A stretch of DNA of 48,025 bases from Verrucomicrobiota bacterium (lineage in GTDB: Bacteria; Verrucomicrobiota; Verrucomicrobiia; Chthoniobacterales; Chthoniobacteraceae), in NCBI GenBank assembly GCA_026398235.1, contig JAPLTE010000020.1, positions 1-48,025 of the forward strand. Direction: 5' to 3'. Below, piece after piece: positions 40,033-48,025 of the stretch (the stretch's first letter is position 1; each line of letters begins with the position of its first letter). The position numbers and the translations under genes are program-made. The notes beneath the pieces were generated by a model. That model did not search any database. It saw only the letters and a list, made by a program, of their open reading frames with translations, and was not told the DNA's origin.

Positions 40033-41151
40033 GTGAACACCGTCACCCCTCGACTCTTCATCGCTGCGACCCAGCAAAACGACGGCAAAACAACCTCCGC
40101 CCTCGGGTTGTTTTCCGTGCTCAAAAAACGGGTGGGGCGCATTGGATTCATCAAGCCGGTGGGCCAGCGTTTTGAAGAGGTGGACGGCAAACGCATTGAT
40201 GAGGACACGGTGCTGATCGACCGGACGTTTGGCGTGCAGACGCCGATTGAGGACATGAGTCCCATCGCGATCGAGCCGGATTTCACCCGCCGCTACATCG
40301 ATAACGCCAACAACGATCATCTTGTGCGGCGGCTGCAACATTCCTTTGACCGCGCCTGTTGGGAAAAAGAGTTCTGCATCATTGAAGGCTCGGGGCACGC
40401 GGGGGTCGGCTCCGTGTTTGACCTTTCCAACGCAAGGGTGGCCAAGTTGCTCGGCAGCAAGGCGCTGCTTGTCACCAAGGGAGGCATCGGCAAGCCCATC
40501 GACGAAGTCGCCCTCAACAAGGCGCTCTTCGACAAGGAGGGCGTCGAACTGGTTGGGGTGATCATCAATAAAATTCACCCGGAGAAATACGACTTCGTAA
40601 AAGACTTTTGCCAGCGCGGCCTTGCCCGGCTCGGCATCGAGCTTCTCGGCGCCATGCCCGACGAGCCAATCCTCTCCAATCCCACGCTCAACGAAGTCTG
40701 CAAACAGGTGCGCGGACGCTTTGTCAATTCCCGCTCCGAAGCCCATCGCAAGGTCGAGCGCAGCATCATCGGCGCGATGAATTCGAGCCATGTCATGGAG
40801 CAATTCACGCCGGGCACGCTGGTCGTCACCCCTGGCGACCGCGAGGACATCATCCTGGCCGCCCTCTCCACGGTGGCCCTCATGGAGCCCAAAACCAAAG
40901 GGCTCACCGGCCTGGTCCTTTCCGGCGACATGCTGCCGCACCCGACCGTGCTCAACCTGATCGCGCAGTCTGCTCTGCCGGTGATCGCCAGCCCGATGGA
41001 CAGCTATTCGGTGGCGAACGCGATCCACACGATGACCATCAAAACGTTGCCGGGCGATTTCGAAAAAATCCACCGCATCCAGGAGATGGTGGAAGAATAC
41101 GTCAACGTGGATCGGGTGATTGAAAAAATCGGGCTGCCGGAAAAAGTCTGA
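40033..41151 (+). CDS. BioD-like P-loop and DRTGG-domain protein (regulatory half of Pta)
   Basis: The 372-residue protein matches the non-catalytic part of long phosphotransacetylases. Residues 1-210 form a dethiobiotin synthetase-like P-loop domain (LFIAATQQNDGKTTSALGLF, GFIKPVGQRF, FCIIEGSGHAGVGSVFDLSN, ALLVTKGGIGKPIDEVALNK, VGVIINKIHPEKYD). Residues 215-330 form a DRTGG domain (AMPDEPILSNPTLNEV, FTPGTLVVTPGDREDIILAA, GLVLSGDMLPHPTVLNLI). It starts with GTG at 40033, 10 nt after pta. The order is opposite to that in the fused enzyme. I infer that it regulates Pta; an independent nucleotide-dependent role is possible. Confidence 0.88.
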   Translation: MNTVTPRLFIAATQQNDGKTTSALGLFSVLKKRVGRIGFIKPVGQRFEEVDGKRIDEDTVLIDRTFGVQTPIEDMSPIAIEPDFTRRYIDNANNDHLVRRLQHSFDRACWEKEFCIIEGSGHAGVGSVFDLSNARVAKLLGSKALLVTKGGIGKPIDEVALNKALFDKEGVELVGVIINKIHPEKYDFVKDFCQRGLARLGIELLGAMPDEPILSNPTLNEVCKQVRGRFVNSRSEAHRKVERSIIGAMNSSHVMEQFTPGTLVVTPGDREDIILAALSTVALMEPKTKGLTGLVLSGDMLPHPTVLNLIAQSALPVIASPMDSYSVANAIHTMTIKTLPGDFEKIHRIQEMVEEYVNVDRVIEKIGLPEKV

Positions 41152-41197
41152 TACCATTTCTTCTAAATAAACGGACTACCTTTGGCGTTTTTTTTCA

Positions 41198-41385
41198 GCG
41201 CCGAAGGCGCGGCCCCATACCAGCCTTGGGCAACGCCCAAGGATTTCCAGAAAACAACACCCAGGGCTGAAAGCCCGCACCATCCCAAAAAGGTGTGCTA
41301 TGGTGCGGGCCTTCAGCCCTGCCTGAATCCTCTCCTACAACCCAGCCCTTCGGGCTGGGCTGGTATGTTCTCGCGCCTTTGGCGC
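41198..41385. repeat. 188-bp inverted repeat with nested palindromes
   Basis: Ends gcgccgaaggcgc (41198-41210) and gcgcctttggcgc (41373-41385) are self-palindromic. The arms are inverted copies: cataccagcc, cagggctgaa and gcccgcacca occur in the left arm and, inverted, in the right arm. Inner hairpins include cttgggcaacgcccaag (41226-41242) and cccagcccttcgggctggg (41341-41359). It fills most of the 302-nt gap between the DRTGG gene and ligA, which converge. It has no ORF. Confidence 0.88.
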
Positions 41386-41453
41386 TCAAGAGTCCAATAA
41401 TTTGCAAGAGTTTCTTCGTCAGATGGCCCGACGTGGAGGCGATTTTGGTATGC

Positions 41454-43487
<2,034 letters not shown>

Positions 43488-43497
43488 TTAAAACGAA

Positions 43498-43578
43498 TCA
43501 GGACCGCCTTACCGCGATAGCGGTTTCGTGAGAGCGGAGCGCAGCGCAGCCCATTTGCGGAGCCCCGAGCTTTGCGAG
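43498..43578. repeat. Dispersed intergenic repeat, copy 2 (inverted relative to copy 1)
   Basis: The reverse complement aligns along its length with 7313-7393, with indels and scattered substitutions; accgcgatagcggt replaces actgctacgcagt as the central palindrome, so the palindrome is kept while its bases change. It lies between mazG and ligA. Confidence 0.75.
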
Positions 43579-43623
43579 GGGATAAGCCAGGAAGCCAGGA
43601 AAAGGACCGAAAGGCGTATTCAT

Positions 43624-43656
43624 CTTTAATTCCTGGTTTCCTGGTTTCCTGATTTC
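43624..43656. repeat. TTCCTGGTTTCCTGGTTTCCTGATTTC repeat at the mazG 3' end
   Basis: About three and a half 9-nt steps (ttcctggtt). It overlaps the mazG stop and encodes its last residues, SGNQETRN. Related tracts are at 9774-9794, 9845-9860 and near 2520-2534. Confidence 0.75.
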
Positions 43657-44426
43657 TCCTTTCCCTTGATCTCGTCCCAGATGGCGTCCATTTCCGCCAG
43701 GGTGCATTCTTCGGGTTTGCGGCCACGCTCTTTCAAGGCAACTTCGAGCGCTTGAAAGCGCTTGCTGAATTTGCCGGTGGCGCGCCGGAGCGCCACCTCG
43801 GGTTCCACTTTGATTTTGCGCGCGAGATTCACGGCGGCAAAAAGCAGGTCGCCCAATTCCTCTTCGATCTTGTCGTGCGCGCCGTGCTCCAAGGCCTCTT
43901 CGGTCTCGGCGAGTTCTTCGCGGATTTTGCCGATCACCTGCACCGGCGATTCCCAATCGAAGCCGACGCGCGCCGCTTTTTTGGTGACCTTCTCCGCGTG
44001 CAGGAGCGCGGGGAGCGCCCCGGAGACGCCATCGAGCGCGGAAGTGTGGGTGTTGCCTTTTTCGGCCCGCTTGATTTCCTCCCACCGTTGCAAGACCGCG
44101 CCGGTATCGGCGGCTTTCACCTCGCCGAACACGTGGGGATGGCGGCGGATCAGCTTGGCATTGAGTCCGCTGGCGACATCGTTGAAGGTAAAGCGCCCGG
44201 TTTCAGCGGCCATCTGGCTGTGCATGACGACCTGGAGCAGCAGATCGCCGAGTTCCTCGCAGAGATGGGCGTCGTCGGCCCGCTCGATGGCCTCCACGGT
44301 TTCATACGCCTCTTCGATCAAGCAGCCGCGCAGGCTGGCGTGCGTCTGTTCGCGGTCCCAAGGGCAGCCATCGGGAGCGCGGAGGCGGGCGACAATGGCG
44401 CGAAGTTCGTCAATCGGTGTGGTCAT
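43626..44426 (-). CDS. mazG: Nucleoside triphosphate pyrophosphohydrolase MazG
   Basis: Hydrolyses (d)NTPs to monophosphates and may lower (p)ppGpp-linked stress. The 266-residue protein has two MazG domains: the first with LRAPDGCPWDREQTHASLRG, CLIEEAYETVEAIE and CEELGDLLLQVVMHSQMAAE, the second with KIREELAETEEAL and KIEEELGDLLFAAVNLARKI. HPHVFGEVKA and RWEEIKRAEKG link them. The true end is probably near MDAIWDEIKG; KEKSGNQETRN beyond comes from the repeat. It lies upstream of ligA on the minus strand. Confidence 0.94.
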   Translation of the reverse strand: MTTPIDELRAIVARLRAPDGCPWDREQTHASLRGCLIEEAYETVEAIERADDAHLCEELGDLLLQVVMHSQMAAETGRFTFNDVASGLNAKLIRRHPHVFGEVKAADTGAVLQRWEEIKRAEKGNTHTSALDGVSGALPALLHAEKVTKKAARVGFDWESPVQVIGKIREELAETEEALEHGAHDKIEEELGDLLFAAVNLARKIKVEPEVALRRATGKFSKRFQALEVALKERGRKPEECTLAEMDAIWDEIKGKEKSGNQETRN

Positions 44427-44443
44427 GGCTGGAAGGAATATAT

Positions 44444-44472
44444 CCGCAGACCGCGTTACTGCGTAGCAGTTT
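44444..44472. repeat. Dispersed intergenic repeat, partial copy 3
   Basis: The reverse complement equals 7365-7393 at 28 of 29 positions, including actgctacgcagt. It sits between mazG and the COG0523 GTPase gene. Confidence 0.85.
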
Positions 44473-44524
44473 ATTTTCCCAAAACGCGGGTCTGGCTAGA
44501 GCCTTCGAAAGGATGGGCTCCATT

Positions 44525-45631
44525 TTACTGCGGCGACGAGAACCGATGCGTGGGGTTCGGCTTTCCGGGGCGAAAATGCTCCAGGTGATCGAGCGTGGCC
44601 TGCATTCCGGGGAATGCGGCAGCGCTGGCAGCGATGGCTTCGCGGACGACGCCCCCAAGCGTGTTCGGATCGGCCTCGGCGCGCAGGTTCACAATCAGTT
44701 GGGCGCTTTCCACCGGGCCATCCAGGTGGAGAGAAAGTTCGGGAACGAAATCGTTGCGCACGAGGTTGATCGCCGCGATGTCGCCCAGGCCCGTATCGGG
44801 GCTCAGCGTGATTTTGAGGTGGGCGACTTCCGCATTTTGGAGGCGGCACTGGATTTCTCCCGCGAGCCGTTTGAGAAAGAGGTTGGCATCGAATCCGCCG
44901 GGAGCCGCGGCTTGAATGGTGCCATTGAGCCAGCCCAGCAGCGCTTCGCCATCGGCATAGGTCTCGTAATCGACTTCCATTGCCGCTTGCGCGGTCTGCT
45001 CACTGCTGGTGAGGCGGGCAAACCAAGTATCCAGATTGATCTCGTCGCGGGCGGAGGCGGCGATGATTTCCTTTCCGGGATAGTGCGCTGCAAGGGCGGT
45101 GCGCAATGCTTCCAAGCGGGCCGGCTCGAGCAGATCGCATTTGTTGATGACGACCAAGTCGGCGTCTTCGATCTGCTTTTTGTAAATATAAACGACCTTG
45201 GCGGAGAAATTGCCGCCGGGCTCCACGCCAAGCACCCGCAAGGCGCGCACCGGGTCGAGCAGCACGCTCACGGGGGCGATGGTGAACGCCTCCCCATAGA
45301 GGCGGCGCAGCGGGTAGGTAACGGTCGCCGCGAGATCAGTGCAACTTCCCACAGGCTCGGCGATGAACACCTCGGGCCGGGCGCTGGCAGTCAACTTCTG
45401 CGAAGCTTCGAGGAGCGAATTGAACCGGCAGCAAAAGCAGCCGCCGGGAATTTCCTCAGTCGCAAAGCCTTGGGAGCGCAACAGGGCGGTATCGACAAGG
45501 TTGCTCCCCTGGTCGTTGGTGATGAGGCCGACGCGCAATCCCTGCGCGCTCAAATGCCGGGCGAGCTTCGCGACGGCGGTGGTTTTTCCTGCCCCGAGGA
45601 ATCCGCCGAGCATGATGTAGCGTGCTTTCAT
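44525..45631 (-). CDS. COG0523/CobW-family GTPase (putative metal chaperone)
   Basis: The 368-residue P-loop protein starts MKARYIMLGGFLGAGKTTAV (Walker A), with LITNDQGSNLVDTALL, the metal-binding GGCFCCRFNSLLEAS (the family CxCC motif), EPVGSCTDLAATV and GTPase specificity motif VVINKCDLLEPARL. The C-terminal part (about 230-368) differs from the usual CobW C-terminal domain and lacks a His-rich stretch. Family members insert or deliver Zn, Co or Ni; the client is unknown. The frame is open to 45736, but the ATG at 45631 starts the conserved part and overlaps the channel gene's stop (ATGA). Confidence 0.88.
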   Translation of the reverse strand: MKARYIMLGGFLGAGKTTAVAKLARHLSAQGLRVGLITNDQGSNLVDTALLRSQGFATEEIPGGCFCCRFNSLLEASQKLTASARPEVFIAEPVGSCTDLAATVTYPLRRLYGEAFTIAPVSVLLDPVRALRVLGVEPGGNFSAKVVYIYKKQIEDADLVVINKCDLLEPARLEALRTALAAHYPGKEIIAASARDEINLDTWFARLTSSEQTAQAAMEVDYETYADGEALLGWLNGTIQAAAPGGFDANLFLKRLAGEIQCRLQNAEVAHLKITLSPDTGLGDIAAINLVRNDFVPELSLHLDGPVESAQLIVNLRAEADPNTLGGVVREAIAASAAAFPGMQATLDHLEHFRPGKPNPTHRFSSPQ

Positions 45632-46401
45632 GGAGCAACCGGCTGGGCAGCGGGGGCCGGGCTCACGCGGGGAATCCCTTCTTTGGCGAACTCGGCGTTG
45701 ATGGCGATGGCCAGATCGCTGCGAATCTGTGTCCATTGCTCAAAATGATCGGTCCACGCGACCAACTGGAATTGCATGCTCACGGTTCCGAGGTCAATCA
45801 GCAGCGCCTTGGGGGCGGGCTTTGCGGCCACCAATAGATGGGCGCTCGCGATACGGGTGAGGATTTCGAGCACCCGGCACGGATCAACCCCGCACGCAAC
45901 GCTGACCGGGATCTCGATGCCGCGCCGCCGATTGGAAAGGGTCCAGTTGGTGACTTGATCCGAGATGAGTTTACCGTTGGGCACGATAATCTCCGAGCCG
46001 CTGCCGGTGCGGATAATACTCGCGCGGATGCCGATATGGTCCACCGTTCCTGAAGCATCGTTCATTTGCACTACATCGCCGACTTTGACCGGGCGCTCGA
46101 AGAGCAGGATGATCCCGGAGACGAAATTGTTGATGATGTTCTGCAACCCAAATCCCAGGCCCACGCCAAACGCGCCGACCAGGATGTTGAACTTCGTCAT
46201 GTCGATCCCCGCCGCCGAAGCCGCCACATAAAAGCCGACGAGCAACACGGCGTAATGGAGCATGGTGGAAACGGCATAAGAGAGTCCGCGTTCCATTTGG
46301 ATCCGGGGATAAAAATCCTCCTCCAATACGAAGCGCAAAAACCGGGAGATCAGGAAGGCAGCCGCCGCGACGCAACCGAAGGCGAGGATTTGGCCCAGCA
46401 A
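45628..46401 (-). CDS. MscS-family channel, C-terminal part (downstream of frameshift)
   Basis: The 257 residues from a TTG at 46401 hold the MscS core: two membrane segments (LAFGCVAAAAFLISRFLRFV and LSYAVSTMLHYAVLLVGFYV), the pore helix and beta entry FNILVGAFGVGLGFGLQNII, NNFVSGIILLFERPVKVGDV, GTVDHIGIRASIIRTGSGSE and IIVPNGKLISDQVTNWTL, then the alpha/beta domain and a Pro/Ala tail. The frame stays open upstream to about 46470 and encodes DRWRNWKSCAAIASLLVVWH and KIGEEWQRDFTL, which would be another membrane segment, but has no start codon there. I infer that it is one gene with the next entry. Confidence 0.85.
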   Translation of the reverse strand: MLGQILAFGCVAAAAFLISRFLRFVLEEDFYPRIQMERGLSYAVSTMLHYAVLLVGFYVAASAAGIDMTKFNILVGAFGVGLGFGLQNIINNFVSGIILLFERPVKVGDVVQMNDASGTVDHIGIRASIIRTGSGSEIIVPNGKLISDQVTNWTLSNRRRGIEIPVSVACGVDPCRVLEILTRIASAHLLVAAKPAPKALLIDLGTVSMQFQLVAWTDHFEQWTQIRSDLAIAINAEFAKEGIPRVSPAPAAQPVAP

Positions 46402-46432
46402 GGTAAAGTCCCTTTGCCATTCCTCGCCGATT

Positions 46433-47986
46433 TTATGCCAGACGACGAGCAGCGATGCGATGGCGGCGCACGATTTCCAGTTCCGCCAGCGGTCCTGTGG
46501 AGAGTCCGCCCAGGATCAGGCCATCGGCGATCCGGGTTGCGGCATAGAGGACCACCGCGAGATAGGCGCTTTGCAGCGCGGCATCCCCCAGCAGATTGGC
46601 GAGACTCACGCAGCCGGCGACATTGGCCAGAAACGAAACGGAAAAAACCCCCAGCATCAGGCGCGCCCCCGCGAGCGTCACCTTGGAAAGGCGCGCGTCC
46701 TCCTTACGCAGAGCGTCTAATTGCCCGGAGCGCAACAGCCACAACAGCGCGACTGCGCCGGTCGCCATTTCCGCCACAAAAAGCAGCCGGGCGAGGATGG
46801 GCAGCGCGGCGGCGGCTTTGCGCAACTGGTCGATGAAATAAAAGACCACCATCGCGTTGAGCACCGGAAAGAAATGGCGGCCCACCACGCGCCGCAGGAT
46901 GAGGATGGCCGGAATGAGCGCGGCAGCGCCGCCAAGGGCGGTCAGAAGCGGAGGAGCCTTCGGGTAGATCCAGTTTGCGGCGGCCAGCGAGAACGCGAGC
47001 GCCATGGAAACCGGCACTTCAAAAACCAGGGAGGCGCGCTTGAGGCGCGGTTCGTCATCGGCCCGGGCGCGTACCCGCCGTCGAGCCCAGAGGAGCCCTG
47101 TCAGCAGCACCGCGAACACGATGCCGTGAATGAGAAAAGTGGCCGATTGGGTTTTGGCGTAGGTGGAGAGGGCGGTCCATTGCGTGGTCCATGCGGTGTG
47201 GCTTTCCTGTGCCAGGTCAAATCCCGCGCTCAGGCGCACCGACTCGCTCCAGATCGGCACGTTCCAGAGCGGCACGCTTTCGGATACAAAAAGCCGGGCC
47301 ACGGCTTTTGGGCGCGCTTGTTTGATCCGCTCGCGCAAATCGTTCACTTGCCGTTCCTGTTCTTCGGCCAGGGTGAGCAGCCCCCACATTTCCGCCCGCC
47401 GCTTTTGCACCATCGCGTGGGTGCGTTGCGCCGCTGTGCTCAGCGCCTCCATCCGTTCGCGCAAGGCGCGCAGCGTGCCTTTGTCGGTCTTGGCCGCCTC
47501 GGCTTTTTGCGTCCAATCCTTTTGCAATTCATCGAGACGTTTGAGTTGCCCCTCATACCGCGCCACCCGTTCGGTCAAAGCCCGCTTGGAGGCGGCGAGC
47601 GCTTCGCTGAGGTTCAGCCAGCGGACTTCCAGATCGCGCACCGTTTCCAGTGATGGGCCGGCAGTGAGCGTTTTTGCGCTTTCCGTCAGGCGCAAGTCGA
47701 TCTCCCGGAACAAAGTCGCGGCTGAACCGTTGGGGGCGGAAAGCGCCTCTTCGGTTTTGAGCACCCCGTCGATTTTACCCCGCTCCTCTTCGGCGGCGAC
47801 AATTTGGGCGGTGAGATCCGCCAGCGACAATGGGGTCGCGCTGGGCACCGGCGTCGGAAGGGCCGCCGGGGTGGGCGTTGCAGCAGGCAGCAGCGGCAAG
47901 GGATCCGCATTTTCTGCCTTTGTGGCGGGGCTAAAGAACAGGACCGCCCCCAAGGCGACCCAAAGGGTGTAGGGAAATTTCTGCAT
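46433..47986 (-). CDS. MscS-family channel, N-terminal part (upstream of frameshift)
   Basis: The 517-residue product has a signal peptide (MQKFPYTLWVALGAVLFF to about ATKA), a Pro/Ala/Thr stretch, a periplasmic helical, coiled-coil region (about 60-230, LKTEEALSAPNGSAATLFRE, LRERMEALSTAAQRTHAMVQ), then several membrane segments (about 285-500, for example ATFLIHGIVFAVLLTGLLWA and VPVSMALAFSLAAANWIY). It ends ELEIVRRHRIAARRLA at a TAA. In multi-span MscS proteins the R-RHR segment leads straight into the core, which here is in the +1 frame. Either a frameshift mutation, a sequencing error or programmed shifting is possible. Together the two parts would make about 785 residues. Confidence 0.8.
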   Translation of the reverse strand: MQKFPYTLWVALGAVLFFSPATKAENADPLPLLPAATPTPAALPTPVPSATPLSLADLTAQIVAAEEERGKIDGVLKTEEALSAPNGSAATLFREIDLRLTESAKTLTAGPSLETVRDLEVRWLNLSEALAASKRALTERVARYEGQLKRLDELQKDWTQKAEAAKTDKGTLRALRERMEALSTAAQRTHAMVQKRRAEMWGLLTLAEEQERQVNDLRERIKQARPKAVARLFVSESVPLWNVPIWSESVRLSAGFDLAQESHTAWTTQWTALSTYAKTQSATFLIHGIVFAVLLTGLLWARRRVRARADDEPRLKRASLVFEVPVSMALAFSLAAANWIYPKAPPLLTALGGAAALIPAILILRRVVGRHFFPVLNAMVVFYFIDQLRKAAAALPILARLLFVAEMATGAVALLWLLRSGQLDALRKEDARLSKVTLAGARLMLGVFSVSFLANVAGCVSLANLLGDAALQSAYLAVVLYAATRIADGLILGGLSTGPLAELEIVRRHRIAARRLA

Positions 47987-48025
47987 GGAGAAAACACGGT
48001 GTATCCAGCGATCCGGCTCCGAAGT
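47987..48025. other. Upstream end of the window, nothing recognised
   Basis: The 39 nt upstream of the channel gene on the minus strand show no clear promoter or coding frame. Confidence 0.4.

Noticed and set aside
41152-41453. tRNA or other structured RNA gene in the palindromic gap
   Set aside because: Arms are GC-rich inverted copies, with no TTCGANNC T-loop or acceptor pattern; a repeat element explains it better.
46433-46471. Programmed ribosomal frameshift in the channel gene
   Set aside because: No slippery heptamer or downstream pseudoknot is evident; mutation or sequencing error is more likely.

Overview
The window reads as a chromosomal segment of a GC-rich bacterium, most likely a member of Verrucomicrobiota (possibly the Spartobacteria/Terrimicrobium-Chthoniobacter side). 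This is inference from gene content and style: a long ribosomal protein cluster with lineage-specific edits, a double-domain nucleoside diphosphate kinase, DUF4159 and UVR-motif proteins, a histidine-kinase-like protein ending in a relic of the GLLPxCxxC tail common in this phylum, few Shine-Dalgarno sequences, and many short-period intergenic repeats. No rRNA, tRNA, CRISPR array, prophage or transposase gene was seen.

Layout. Positions 1-9802 hold housekeeping genes, mostly on the plus strand: a partial gene, folK-panB (folate and pantothenate), prmA, a tandem NDK-like protein, an aspartate-type aminotransferase, an exported thioredoxin, a short adenylate kinase, fmt, a family-4-like uracil-DNA glycosylase, rnhA (minus) and an exported protein of unknown function. 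A PhoB/PhoR-like two-component pair follows (9957-11911). It converges on a minus-strand unit of a polyprenyl diphosphate synthase and lysC. Next come a membrane-anchored DUF4159 protein, gluQ (minus), a short recO, and a UVR-motif protein (minus) with a possible tiny membrane ORF downstream.

Positions 18453-36628 form one str-S10-spc-alpha supercluster: promoter, 55-codon leader ORF candidate, rpsL-rpsG-fusA-rpsJ-rplC-rplD-rplW-rplB-rpsS-[exported coiled-coil gene]-rplV-rpsC-rplP-rpmC-rpsQ-rplN-rplX-rplE-rpsH-rplF-rplR-rpsE-rplO-secY-adk-[RLE-repeat ORF]-map-infA-rpmJ-rpsM-rpsK-rpsD, then a strong terminator. tuf, rpsN, rpmD, rpoA and rplQ are absent from their usual places. The most unusual elements are the coiled-coil gene inserted between rpsS and rplV, and a 9-bp minisatellite between adk and map inside a small ORF that has a good ribosome binding site.

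After the cluster come a Cache-type membrane sensor whose C-terminal cysteine motif has lost all its cysteines, a split phosphotransacetylase (pta catalytic gene followed by its BioD-like/DRTGG regulatory half as a separate gene), and a minus-strand set: ligA, mazG, a COG0523 GTPase, and an MscS-type channel gene interrupted by a frameshift.

Intergenic DNA is rich in small repeats: gene-end palindromes, a 188-bp inverted repeat, and several families with roughly 8-10 nt period. At several gene ends the repeats run into the coding sequence, so unrelated proteins end in similar short peptides.
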